From Rubrivivax sp. (GTDB lineage Bacteria; Pseudomonadota; Gammaproteobacteria; Burkholderiales; Burkholderiaceae_C): 64,000 bases of DNA. The notes below the pieces were generated by a model. It ran no database searches, was not told the origin of the DNA, and was given only the letters and a program-made list of their open reading frames with translations. Position numbers and translations under genes: made by a program. Shown one piece after another: positions 1 through 9,595 of the stretch (the first letter of the stretch is position 1; each line of letters begins with the position of its first letter). The stretch spans positions 1 through 64,000 of the forward strand of contig JAHECD010000009.1 in assembly GCA_024641945.1 (NCBI GenBank), in the 5' to 3' direction.

Positions 1-118
1 GTCGGATGCGAGATCGTTTCATGAAGTGTGGTGGACGCGTTGATTTGCCCGGATTGAACCCCGAGGCCGCGCGGTGCGTCAATGCGCGCGCGGTGTTGCA
101 CCGCCGCTGGCGGCGCCT

Positions 119-600
119 TCACCCCGCTCGCATCGCCTTCGTCGCGATCTTCTCGATGTTGTGAACCAGGCAGGTCAGCTGCCACTGCGTGCCGACCTTG
201 GCCTTGCCGCGCAGCGTGAAGCGGCGCATGACCTTGTGGTGCCGGATGTTGGCGGACTCCGGCTCGACGGTGGCAATGCGCCGTCTGTACAGCGCAGACA
301 GCGGTCTTGTCATGCAGCGCATCGTCCTTGGCCGAGTAGCTCGCGTTGGTTATGCGCTCGTCGCGCTGGCGCACGGCGTTGTCGGCAATCAGCGCGGGGA
401 TGCGGCGCCCGTGCAGCGCGCGGATGTTGTCGTCGTTGTAGTCGCCGGCGTCGGTGGGCGCGATCTCATTTCTTGGCCGTGCGGTCCAGGGGCGCCGCCG
501 GTTGGGCTCGCTCTGGCGGGCAGGCCATCGCCGATGCTGATCGTGTCTTGCAGGTGCAAGTCCTCGAGGCAGCGCGCCGAATCTTGAGGCCACGGCACAC
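119..600 (-). pseudogene. Degenerate IS1182/IS5-type DDE transposase C-terminal remnant
   Basis: Minus-strand fragments in different frames: 'DAGDYNDDNIRALHGRRIPALIADNAVRQRDER..' and 'RIATVEPESANIRHHKVMRRFTLRGKAKVGTQWQLTCLVHNIEKIA', typical of an IS1182-like transposase C-terminus; frame-disrupted and truncated. Confidence 0.7.
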
Positions 601-686
601 GAATCTATGATGCTTCTCTACCGACAGCACGCGGCAGGGGCCCGTGCTTCGTTCTCAACGACGGCACATGCGCCGCACACCCTGAC

Positions 687-2516
687 ATGAATGCAGCAAC
701 CGTGCTCCTGATCATCCTCAGCGCCGGGCTGGCCAGCCAGTGGGTCGCGTGGCGCGTCGGCCTGCCCGGGATCGTGGTGCTGATCGCGTCCGGTTTGGTG
801 CTCGGGCCGGTCACCGGCGTGATCCAACTCAGCCTGTCGCAGGCCGAGTTGACCGAGTTGATCGGCCTGGGCGTGGCCATCATCCTGTTCGAAGGCGGCA
901 TGGACCTGAAGCTCGGCGAGTTCCGGCGCGTCGGCCATGGCGTCGGCCGCCTCACGGTGCTCGGCCCGCCGCTGGCCTGGCTGCTGGGTGCCGTGGCGGC
1001 GCATTACATCGGCGGGCTGAGTTGGCCGGTGGCCGTGGTGCTCGGCGCGATCCTCGTGGTGACCGGGCCCACGGTCATCCTGCCGCTGCTGCGCCAGGCC
1101 AAGCTGGACAAGGAGGCGGCCTCGCTGCTCAAGTGGGAAGGCATCGTCAACGATCCGGTGGCCGTGCTGCTGGCCGTGCTGACGTTCCAGTACCTCACGA
1201 TCGGCGGCGGCTGGCAGGCCACGCTCACCGGCCTGGGGCTGGCCATCGGCGCCGCCGCCGTGCTCGGCGGCGCCGGGGGCTGGCTCATCGGCTGGCTGTA
1301 CCGGCGCGGCGCCGTGCCGGAGCACCTGAAAGCGCCGATCCTGATGGTGCTGGTGCTGGTCGTCTACTGGGCCAGCAATCTGGTGCAGCACGAAGCCGGG
1401 CTGCTGAGCGTCACGCTGATGGGGCTGGTGATCGGCAACATGAAGCTGGTCGAACGCGAGGCGTTGCAGCGCTTCAAGGAGAACCTCACGATCGTGCTGC
1501 TGTCGGTGCTGTTCATCGTGATCCCTTCGCAGTTGAAGGCCGACCAGCTGGCGCTGCTCGACTGGCGCATCCTGGGTTTCGTCCTGGCCGTGCTGCTGGT
1601 CGTGCGGCCGCTGACCGTGGCCCTCGCCACGCTGGGCGCGCCGATGCGGCGCGGCGACAAGCTCCTGCTCGGCTGGATCGCCCCGCGCGGCATCGTGGCC
1701 GCGGCCACCGCGGGCATCTTCGGCCCCGCGCTGGCGGCAGCCGGCTACCCCGACGCGATCAAGCTGTTGCCGGTGACCTTCGCGGTCATCATCGGCACGG
1801 TGCTGGCGCACGGCCTGACCATCGGCCCGCTGGCACGCCGCCTCGGCCTGGCCGCCAAGGACGACAACGGCCTGCTCATTGTCGGCTCCACGCCATGGAC
1901 CTGCGCCCTCGCCCAGGCGCTCAAGAAGCTGGAGGTGGAGGTGCTCGTCGTCGACGGCGCGTATCACCGGCTGAAAGGCGCGCGCATGGCCGGCGTCGGC
2001 GTGTACTACGGCGAGATCCTGTCGGAGCATGCCGAGCACACGCTCGAGACGCAGCACCTGAGCCACGTGCTGTGCGCCACCGACAACGACTTCTACAACG
2101 CGCTGGTGTGCAAGGCGCTCGGCCGGCGCTTCGGCAACCACCGCACGTTCCAGCTCGTCACGGCGCAGGCCGCCGGCGAGGACATGAAGCGCCTGACGCT
2201 GCAGCAGCGCGGCTACTTCGCTTTCGACGGCAACGCGGGCTATGAAACGCTGCACCAGCAGCTGTCCGACGGCTGGACCGTGCAGGTCACCAACCTGAGC
2301 GCCACCTTCGGCTGGGCCGAGCTCAAGAACCGCCTGGGCGAGCCAGGCAAGGCGTGGCAGCTGCTCGGCGGTGTCGAGCCCGACGGCACCTTCAGGCTCT
2401 ACTCCAAGGAGCAGCGCTTCAAGCTGGAGCCGGGATGGAAGGCGATCTACTTCGCGCCGCAGCGGCCGGCCGAGCGCGAGCCGGAGCGCAAGCCGACGGA
2501 GCAGAAGAGCGCCTGA
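687..2516 (+). CDS. Cation:proton antiporter (CPA family, NhaP-like) with C-terminal nucleotide-binding-like region
   Basis: 609 aa, multiple TM helices, 'GPTVILPLLRQAKLD', 'WEGIVNDPVAVLLAVL', 'GWIAPRGIVAAATAGIFG' motifs of Na+/H+ exchangers. Confidence 0.9.
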   Translation: MNAATVLLIILSAGLASQWVAWRVGLPGIVVLIASGLVLGPVTGVIQLSLSQAELTELIGLGVAIILFEGGMDLKLGEFRRVGHGVGRLTVLGPPLAWLLGAVAAHYIGGLSWPVAVVLGAILVVTGPTVILPLLRQAKLDKEAASLLKWEGIVNDPVAVLLAVLTFQYLTIGGGWQATLTGLGLAIGAAAVLGGAGGWLIGWLYRRGAVPEHLKAPILMVLVLVVYWASNLVQHEAGLLSVTLMGLVIGNMKLVEREALQRFKENLTIVLLSVLFIVIPSQLKADQLALLDWRILGFVLAVLLVVRPLTVALATLGAPMRRGDKLLLGWIAPRGIVAAATAGIFGPALAAAGYPDAIKLLPVTFAVIIGTVLAHGLTIGPLARRLGLAAKDDNGLLIVGSTPWTCALAQALKKLEVEVLVVDGAYHRLKGARMAGVGVYYGEILSEHAEHTLETQHLSHVLCATDNDFYNALVCKALGRRFGNHRTFQLVTAQAAGEDMKRLTLQQRGYFAFDGNAGYETLHQQLSDGWTVQVTNLSATFGWAELKNRLGEPGKAWQLLGGVEPDGTFRLYSKEQRFKLEPGWKAIYFAPQRPAEREPERKPTEQKSA

Positions 2517-2537
2517 CGCCGCAGGCGCGGGCGGCGT

Positions 2538-3464
2538 TCAGGCGGCAGGCGGCGCCGGGCTCGCGGCACCCGTCTCGAGGCGCACCTTGATTTCGCCGGA
2601 GCGCACATGCAAGTCCCGCTGCGGGAACGGGATCTCGATGCCGGCGCGTCCCAGCTCCTCGTGGATCTGCCACTTGTAGGCCGCCTCGACGCGTGCCGGT
2701 GACGTCGTCGCCTCCGCGCCGACCCAGACCACCAGTTCGAAATCGAGCGACGACGCGCCCATGTCGACCAGCCACACGTCGGAGCGGCGCTGCGCGTCGG
2801 TGATGGTCGTCGGCATGGCTTCGGCCGCGCGCAGTGCGGCGGCCTTGACCGCCTCCTTGTCGCTGCCGTAGGCCACGCCGAACGGCACGTGCATGCGCCG
2901 GAAGTTGCTGCCGAAGGTCCAGTTGACCACCCGCCCGTTGATGAACTCGGTATTCGGCACGATCACGTCGACCTCGTCGTTGGTCGTGATGCGCGTGTAG
3001 CGCAGGCCGATCTCGCGCACGTGGCCGCGGATGCCGGATTCGAGGTCGACAAAATCGCCCTCCTTCAGCGTCTTCTCGAGCAACAGGATGATGCCGGAGA
3101 AGAAGTTGTTGAAGATGTTCTGCAACCCGAAGCCGATGCCCACGCCGATCGCGCCGCCGAGCAGCGCAAAGCTCGCCAGGTCGATGCCGAGGTAATTGAG
3201 CCCGACCAGCGTGGCCACCACCCACACGGCATAACGTGTGACGCGGGCCCACGCATAGACCCCGGCATTGCTGCCCGGCCGATGGCGGGCGACATTGCGA
3301 ATGCCCGACTCGATGCGGCCCGACAGCCACCAGGTACCGAAGAGCAGGAGGATCAGGCCGCCGATCCGCGCGAGGGTCACGGGCGTGTCGCCCACCGTGA
3401 ACAGCGGCGTCATCAGCCACTTCAAAACGACGTCGATTTCAGGCATGCCGAAGTGTCGCAGCAA
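2538..3464 (-). CDS. Mechanosensitive ion channel, MscS family
   Basis: 308 aa; 'ASFALLGGAIGVGIGFGLQNIFNNFFSGIILLLEKTLKEGDFV' MscS pore/beta domain signature. Confidence 0.93.
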   Translation of the reverse strand: MLRHFGMPEIDVVLKWLMTPLFTVGDTPVTLARIGGLILLLFGTWWLSGRIESGIRNVARHRPGSNAGVYAWARVTRYAVWVVATLVGLNYLGIDLASFALLGGAIGVGIGFGLQNIFNNFFSGIILLLEKTLKEGDFVDLESGIRGHVREIGLRYTRITTNDEVDVIVPNTEFINGRVVNWTFGSNFRRMHVPFGVAYGSDKEAVKAAALRAAEAMPTTITDAQRRSDVWLVDMGASSLDFELVVWVGAEATTSPARVEAAYKWQIHEELGRAGIEIPFPQRDLHVRSGEIKVRLETGAASPAPPAA

Positions 3465-3536
3465 TCACGCAAAACGATGACCCGCGTGGCCCGGGCGGAT
3501 GCGACATCGGCATGGGCCTCATGGCCCTGAGACGCA

Positions 3537-4403
3537 GTGCCCCATCTGTCGTGGCGGCACCTGCGCGGGTTAGCATGGCCCATGGCCAACTTCATCGAGA
3601 CACTCGACCTGGCCGCCACGTCGGTCGTCGACCGGGTGCTGTCCAACCTGCCGCAGTTGCTCGGCGCGCTGGCCTTGTTGCTGGCGGGCTGGTTGCTTGC
3701 ACGCCTGCTGCGCCAGGCCGCCTACCGCGGCGCGGCATTGTTCGATTCGCTGATGGCGCGCGGCGCCGTCAAGTCGCACTGGCGCAGCGGGCGTTCGGGG
3801 CCGGTGCTCGGGGCCATCGTCTATTGGGTGGTGCTGCTCTTCTTCGTGACCGCGGCCACGCAGACACTCGGTCTGCAGAGTTTCACCGACTGGCTCGCAC
3901 GCCTGCTCGACCACCTGCCGACGCTGGCGGCCGGCCTGTTGATCATCGGCGCCGGCTACGTGCTGTCGGGGTTCGTCGCCGAGCTCGTGCAGGCCACCGG
4001 CACCGCGCTGGCACCTGCCCAACGGTCGGCGCTCGCACGCGTGGCGCAGGGCACCACGCTGCTCATCGCACTGCTCATCGGGGCCGACCAGATCGGGCTC
4101 AAGGTCACGTGGTTGGCCATCCTGGCGATCGTGCTGCTGGCGTCGGTGATGTTCGGCATGACGATCGCCATCAGCCTGGGCGCACGCAGCTACGTCTCCA
4201 ACCTGATCGGCGCGTTCTACCTGCGCCAGGCCTTGCGGCTGGGCCAACGCGTGCGCGTGGCCGGGCACGAGGGCCTCATCGTCGGCGTCAGCGCCACCTC
4301 GCTCGTGCTCGAAACCGCCGAAGGGCGTGTCCTGCTGCCAGGGAGCGTGTATCACGACGAGGCCATCCACCTGATGGCCGGCGACGGCCAGGGCACACCG
4401 TGA
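3537..4403 (+). CDS. MscS-like small-conductance mechanosensitive channel / conserved TM helix protein
   Basis: 288 aa; N-terminal TM helices, 'GARSYVSNLIGAFYLRQALRLGQRVRVAGHEG' MscS-like segment. Confidence 0.75.
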   Translation: MPHLSWRHLRGLAWPMANFIETLDLAATSVVDRVLSNLPQLLGALALLLAGWLLARLLRQAAYRGAALFDSLMARGAVKSHWRSGRSGPVLGAIVYWVVLLFFVTAATQTLGLQSFTDWLARLLDHLPTLAAGLLIIGAGYVLSGFVAELVQATGTALAPAQRSALARVAQGTTLLIALLIGADQIGLKVTWLAILAIVLLASVMFGMTIAISLGARSYVSNLIGAFYLRQALRLGQRVRVAGHEGLIVGVSATSLVLETAEGRVLLPGSVYHDEAIHLMAGDGQGTP

Positions 4404-4521
4404 ATCCACCGGGCGGCCTCGCGCACGAAGGCGGACGTGCACAAGACCAGCGCAAGGGTTGCAGCGCACGTGAACGTTGCGGAGCGCGCGTTCCGGATCG
4501 CTCGGTGCGAGGGTTCGCCCG

Positions 4522-5406
4522 GTGAGCGAGACCCGCGCGCATCCGCTCAGTGCGGCCTTCATGCGCGGGCACCCCGAGCAGGCCGCCGGCGTGCTCGAGA
4601 CACTGCCCGTCGACGAAGCGGCCGCCCTCTTCACCCACGTGCCGGCGCGGCTCGGGGCGCTGGTGCTGGCAGCGATGTTGCCGCGCCGCGCGGCCCGCTG
4701 CATCGCCGTTCTGGACGACCCGCGCGCGCTCGAACTGCTGGCCGCGATGCCGACGCAGCCGTTGGTGGCGTTGCTTCGTCATGTGCCGGAACCGCGGCGC
4801 GGCGCCCTCATCGCCGGCCTCCCGACCGCCGCAGCACTGGCCTCGACGCTGCTGCTCGGGCACCCCGACGACACACTCGGTGCCTGGGCCGACCCCGACG
4901 TGCTGATGCTCCCGGCCGACACCCGCGCGGGCGACGCGATCGAGCGCCTGCGGGAGGCGCGGGCCGCCTACCCGTTGCTGTTCGTGGCCGATCCGCACCG
5001 GCGCCTGGCCGGCATCATCGAGCTCGCGGCATTGCTCGGCGCCCCGGCCGATGCCAGCCTCGGCGGCCTGATGCAGCGCCCCACCGCGGTCCTGCCGGCC
5101 AGCTCACCGCTGGCCGACAGTGCCGCACATCCGGCCTGGGAACAGACGTCGGCGCTGCCCGTCGTCGAGGCGGGCGATCGGCTGGTGGGCGTGCTGACAC
5201 GCGATGCGCTCGCACGCGCGCTTCACCGCGTCGCGCCGCCTGTCACCGACGCTGCGCCGGGCACGCTGGCCGGGCTGGCAGGCAGCGCCTACTGGAATCT
5301 GCTTTCGGGCCTGTTCGACGCTGCATTGGCCCTGCTGCCGCGGGTGCCCGCCGCAGCCGCCATGGGCGCCGAAGCGGACGACGCAGGAGGCTCCGATGGC
5401 CGTTGA
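4522..5406 (+). CDS. Soluble MgtE N-terminal domain + CBS-like protein (no MgtE transmembrane domain)
   Basis: GTG start at 4522; MgtE-N-like helical repeats followed by CBS-like region; overlaps the start of the following mgtE by 11 bp. Confidence 0.7.
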   Translation: MSETRAHPLSAAFMRGHPEQAAGVLETLPVDEAAALFTHVPARLGALVLAAMLPRRAARCIAVLDDPRALELLAAMPTQPLVALLRHVPEPRRGALIAGLPTAAALASTLLLGHPDDTLGAWADPDVLMLPADTRAGDAIERLREARAAYPLLFVADPHRRLAGIIELAALLGAPADASLGGLMQRPTAVLPASSPLADSAAHPAWEQTSALPVVEAGDRLVGVLTRDALARALHRVAPPVTDAAPGTLAGLAGSAYWNLLSGLFDAALALLPRVPAAAAMGAEADDAGGSDGR

Positions 5407-6751
5407 ACCGATGACGCCCGTTGCCGCGGGCATAGCGCCGCTCGAGCCGGCCGACGCGGCGTTGACGCAGCGTTTCCTGCTCGACTATCCGCACGAAGCG
5501 GCACGTCTCTTCGAGTCGATGCCGGGCCCCGCCGCGGCGGCGCTGCTGGCGGCGCAGCCGCCGCACGCGGCCCTGCGCGCGTGGCAGGCGCTGGCGCCCG
5601 ACGTGGCGGCCACGATGCTCGAATCGCTGCCGTCGGACCTCGCGTCGCATCTGCTGGCCGAGGCCGACCCACAGGACAGCGTGGCGGTGCTGCTGCAGCT
5701 CGATGCCACGGACCGCGACGCCCGGCTGAAGTTCCTGGAGCGCGCGGCGGCCGACGAACTGCGCGAGCTGCTCGCCTACCCCGAAGACACCGCCGGCCGC
5801 ATGATGGACCCGCGGGTCAGCCCGCTGCGCAGCGGCATCACGGTGGCGGACGCCATCGACCGCCTGCAGCAGATCCGCCGCCGCGGCCTGCGCGAACTCT
5901 TCGTCGTCGACGACCAGGGCCGCCTCGTCGGCCGGGTCGAGGTGCACGATCTGGCGCTGGCCGACCGCGCGCTGCCGCTGGCGGACATCACCCGCAGCGT
6001 GATCGCCCACGTGAGCGAGCTCGACCCGCGTGAAGAGGTCGTTGCGCTGCTGCAGACGCAGCCGATCACGACGCTGCCGGTGGTCAACGTCAGCGGGCGC
6101 TTCGTCGGCCTCATCCGGCAGGCCGAGCTGATGGCCGCGGTGGAGGAAGAGACCAGCGTCGACATGCAGACGATGGTGGGCGCGAGCGCCGACGAGCGTG
6201 CGCTGTCGACGGCCGGCTTTGCCGTGCGCAAACGCCTGCCGTGGCTGCAGATCAACCTGCTGACGGCGTTTCTGGCGGCCGCGGTGGTGGGCCTGTTCGA
6301 GAGCACGATCGCGCAGTTCACCGCGCTGGCCGTGCTGCTGCCGGTGGTGGCCGGCCAGTCGGGCAACGCCGGCGCGCAGGCACTCGCCGTCACGATGCGC
6401 GGCCTGGCGCTGCGCGAGATCAGCCTTCGGCACTGGCGCGACGTGGTCGGCAAGGAAGCCATGACCGGCATCGTCAACGGGCTGGCCGTGGCCGCGACCA
6501 CCGGGCTGGCGGTCTACGTGTGGAGCCGCTCGGCCGCGCTGGTGGGCGTCATCATGCTGGCGATGGTGATCTCGATGTTGTCCGCCGGGCTGGCGGGCGC
6601 ACTGGTGCCGATGCTGCTGCGCCGCTTCGGGCAGGACCCGGCCACCGCGTCCTCGATCATCCTCACCACGGTCACCGATATCGTGGGCTTCTTCTCGTTC
6701 CTCGGCATCGCCGCGCTGTGTGCGCCGTTGCTCAGCCAGAGCCTGACGTAG
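5396..6751 (+). CDS. mgtE: Magnesium transporter MgtE
   Basis: 'EDTAGRMMDPRVSPLRSGITVADAIDRLQQIRRRGLRELFVVDDQGRLVGRVEVHDL', TM region 'AVLLPVVAGQSGNAGAQALAVTMRGLAL'. Confidence 0.93.
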   Translation: MAVEPMTPVAAGIAPLEPADAALTQRFLLDYPHEAARLFESMPGPAAAALLAAQPPHAALRAWQALAPDVAATMLESLPSDLASHLLAEADPQDSVAVLLQLDATDRDARLKFLERAAADELRELLAYPEDTAGRMMDPRVSPLRSGITVADAIDRLQQIRRRGLRELFVVDDQGRLVGRVEVHDLALADRALPLADITRSVIAHVSELDPREEVVALLQTQPITTLPVVNVSGRFVGLIRQAELMAAVEEETSVDMQTMVGASADERALSTAGFAVRKRLPWLQINLLTAFLAAAVVGLFESTIAQFTALAVLLPVVAGQSGNAGAQALAVTMRGLALREISLRHWRDVVGKEAMTGIVNGLAVAATTGLAVYVWSRSAALVGVIMLAMVISMLSAGLAGALVPMLLRRFGQDPATASSIILTTVTDIVGFFSFLGIAALCAPLLSQSLT

Positions 6752-6799
6752 ACCGCCCGCGGCGGCTGGCGCGTCACGCTGCGCGACCCGGTGGCGCGG

Positions 6800-7417
6800 C
6801 TAGGCGTCGCGCTCGAGATAGCTCACGAACACGCCCACGTGCACCAACGCATCGTCCGACGAATCGGGCCACAGGTCGGCGCTGCGGAAACGCACGTCGC
6901 AGGTGGGCTCGTCCTGCGCCGCGACGCCGTGCGCGTGGGCATCGGGGAACGGGTACGCCGGCGACACGCCCACCACCACGCCGGGCTTGCCGCGGATGTA
7001 GCCCGGCATGCGCATATGGCCGGGCACGCTGTCGAGGCGCACGCGCACGCGGTCGCCCACCACGAAGTACTCGCGCGCCGCCACGTTGGTGCGGCCCGGC
7101 GCGCTCGGCAAGGCCAGCGGCACGCGCCCTTGCGCACGGCGCTCGAGTGCTTCTTGCGTGAAGACACCTTTCTCCACGCACAGCGTCGCAAGGCTCGTCA
7201 GCGAGCGTTCGTAGTAGCTTGCCGCGAGGTAGTGGCGCGGCTCCATGCGTTCGATCGCATGGCGGTACTCGTCCATGTTGAACAGGCCCAGCCGCACGGC
7301 ACAGGCGTAGAGCGAGTTGGCCCGTACCTCCCATGACGCATGAAACGCCGGTGCGTCGATCGTGTAGCGCACCGCGCCGAAACCTTGCCGGCCACCGAGG
7401 TCGTGCATGCCGTCCAT
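6800..7417 (-). CDS. nthB: Nitrile hydratase subunit beta
   Basis: 'MDGMHDLGGRQGFGAV' N-terminus and C-terminal 'VGDRVRVRLDSVPGHMRMPGYIRGKPGVVVG...AQDEPTCDVRFRSADLW'. Confidence 0.92.
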   Translation of the reverse strand: MDGMHDLGGRQGFGAVRYTIDAPAFHASWEVRANSLYACAVRLGLFNMDEYRHAIERMEPRHYLAASYYERSLTSLATLCVEKGVFTQEALERRAQGRVPLALPSAPGRTNVAAREYFVVGDRVRVRLDSVPGHMRMPGYIRGKPGVVVGVSPAYPFPDAHAHGVAAQDEPTCDVRFRSADLWPDSSDDALVHVGVFVSYLERDA

Positions 7418-7438
7418 CCGTGATGCTCTCGCCGCGAC

Positions 7439-8038
7439 TCAGGGCCGCGCCACGCCGATGAGCGCGTCGCGCGTGACGATCGACGCCAGCCGTTCTTCAC
7501 TCCAGCCCTCGGTGCCAGGCGGGCGCAGCGGCAGCACCATGTAGCGTGTGTCGGCGGTGGTGTCCCAGACACGCACTTCCATCTCCGGCGGCAGGTCGAG
7601 GCCCATCTCGCGCAGGACGGTGCGCGACTGGCGGACGATGCGCGCCCGGTACTCCAGGTCCTTGTACCAGTCCGGCGGCAGGCCGATGAGCGTGAACGCG
7701 GTGCACGAGCACAACGTGCAGCAGATGACGTTGTGCACGGTGGCGGAATTTTCGAGCACCACCAGATGCCGGTGATGCTTGGGCATCGACAAGCCCAGTT
7801 CGGCGACAGCGCTGCGGCCGTCGGCGAGCAGGCGGCCGCGGAAGGCCGCGTCGACCCAGGCCCGCGCGACCACGCGCGCGCCGTTGCGCGGCAGCCATTC
7901 GTCCTGGGCCTGGTGGTCCAGCTCCTGCGCGATCGCCGTCGCACCTAGCCCGCGCTCGTCGAGCAACGACTGGATCGCTTCGACACGCTGTGCCATGGTT
8001 GCGGTTGCTGCTGAACGGTCGCCGGTCGTCATGGTCAT
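7439..8038 (-). CDS. nthA: Nitrile hydratase subunit alpha (cobalt-type metal motif)
   Basis: Metal-claw motif C-T-L-C-S-C ('NVICCTLCSCTAFTLIGLPPDWYKDLEYRARIVRQSRTVL'); directly upstream of beta. Confidence 0.93.
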   Translation of the reverse strand: MTMTTGDRSAATATMAQRVEAIQSLLDERGLGATAIAQELDHQAQDEWLPRNGARVVARAWVDAAFRGRLLADGRSAVAELGLSMPKHHRHLVVLENSATVHNVICCTLCSCTAFTLIGLPPDWYKDLEYRARIVRQSRTVLREMGLDLPPEMEVRVWDTTADTRYMVLPLRPPGTEGWSEERLASIVTRDALIGVARP

Positions 8039-8185
8039 GGTGTTCCTGCGTGGCGCTCGAGGCGCCGCCTGTCGGCAGTGTTGGTCAGACCGTCGGTGCG
8101 GTCAAGGTGGGGACGCTCGCTGCGCGACGGCCGCACCTGGCGCCTCAAGCGACCCCGACGACCGCCGCCGCGTTGAAACCCATCG

Positions 8186-9055
8186 TCACGGCGGCCGGCG
8201 CGGCGCCTTGAGGATCACGAGCGCCACCCCGCCGAGCACGACCACCGACGCCACGGCCAGTTGCAGCGTGATCGCCTCGCCGAGCAGCGCCACCGCGCCG
8301 GCCGCGGCAATCACCGGCACGGTGAGTTGCACCACCGCGGCCTGCGTGGCCTTGAGTCCACGCAGCGCCGAGTACCAGATTGCATAGCCGACGCCGGACG
8401 TCACCGCACCGGAGGCCACGGCAGCCGCGGTGCCCGCGCCGTCGAGCCGCGCGTTCGACAGCGCCGCCAGGCTCAACCCGACGGTGATGACCGAAGCGCG
8501 CCAGAAATTGCCGGCCGTCGCAGCCAGCGGGTTGCCCGCGCCGCGCCCACGCAACGAATACACACCCCAGGCCGCACCTGCCACCAGCATCAGCACCGAA
8601 CCCCGCCACGACGGGGCATGCGCACCCGGCAGCAGCAGCGCGACCAGTCCCGCACATGCAGCAACGAACCCGAGTGTCTGCAGCGCCGACAGGCGCTCTC
8701 CCCGCCAGAGGCCGAACCCGATCATCGTGACCTGCACCGCGCCGAAAAGCAGCAGCGCGCCGGTGGCCGCCGACAGGCTCACGTAGGCGTACGAAAACGC
8801 CGCCGCGTAGGCGAACAAGGCCAGCGCCGATGTCCAGTCGCCGCCCCGCGCGGCCGTGCCGCCGCGCCAGCGGACGATCAGCCACAGCACCAGGGCGCCC
8901 GAGACGAGACGCACCGAAGTGAAGCTCGCGGCGTCGATGGTGCTGTCGCGCAAGGCCAGCCGGCACAGCAGCGAATTGCCGGCAAAGGCGAGCATCGCCA
9001 GCGTGGTCAGCACGGCCACGCGGGCCGGCGGCGCGGCGGTTGGATCAAGGGGCAC
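8186..9055 (-). CDS. EamA/DMT family transporter
   Basis: 289 aa, ~10 TM helices; EamA-like repeats. Confidence 0.85.
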   Translation of the reverse strand: MPLDPTAAPPARVAVLTTLAMLAFAGNSLLCRLALRDSTIDAASFTSVRLVSGALVLWLIVRWRGGTAARGGDWTSALALFAYAAAFSYAYVSLSAATGALLLFGAVQVTMIGFGLWRGERLSALQTLGFVAACAGLVALLLPGAHAPSWRGSVLMLVAGAAWGVYSLRGRGAGNPLAATAGNFWRASVITVGLSLAALSNARLDGAGTAAAVASGAVTSGVGYAIWYSALRGLKATQAAVVQLTVPVIAAAGAVALLGEAITLQLAVASVVVLGGVALVILKAPRRPP

Positions 9056-9186
9056 GGCGGTAGCCGGAATGCGGCGGATTCATGCGGGATCGTGAGGCGT
9101 GGAGCCGACGCATGGTACCCAGGCCATCGGCGGCGGCGGCGATGGAACCCATCGCCGCACGCCACCGGGCCGCGCCTGCACGCGGA

Positions 9187-9200
9187 TTGCGCAACGTCAA
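9187..9200. promoter_or_regulatory. Candidate FNR/ANR-like box TTGCGCAACGTCAA upstream of the DUF2934 gene
   Basis: TTGNN-N4-NNCAA dyad 107 bp upstream of ATG 9307. Confidence 0.45.
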
Positions 9201-9306
9201 TACCCCACCCCGCGCGACGCGCCACGCTGGCCGGTCACGACGTGGCCACCGGTGCCAAGTCGTATGCATGGCCGTCCACGGCCGAACCATCGCCCAAGGA
9301 GTTCCG

Positions 9307-9558
9307 ATGAGCAAACCAGCCAAGTCCACCGCCGCCCCGGTCCAACGCGAAGCAATGATTCGCGAGGCCGCCTACTTTCTTTACGAAAACGACGGCTGCG
9401 TGGACGGCCGTGAACTCGAACATTGGGTCACCGCCGAAGCGCTGATCGACGAGACCCTGAGCGCACCAGCCACACCCGCGGCACCTGCCGACAAGCGGGC
9501 CCCAGCCCGGGCCCCCGCGCGCACGAAGCGGTCCGCCGCCGTCGGCACGGCGCATTGA
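9307..9558 (+). CDS. DUF2934 domain protein
   Basis: 'REAMIREAAYFLYENDGCVDGRELEHWVTAEALI' pattern. Confidence 0.75.
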   Translation: MSKPAKSTAAPVQREAMIREAAYFLYENDGCVDGRELEHWVTAEALIDETLSAPATPAAPADKRAPARAPARTKRSAAVGTAH

Positions 9559-9595
9559 GCGTTCCCCACGCCGCCGTGCAGCACCGCCCGGCACC

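Noticed and set aside
618-2255. 545-aa minus-strand ORF
   Set aside because: Antisense shadow of the antiporter; Gln/His/Arg/Ala-rich composition typical of the complementary frame in GC-rich genes.
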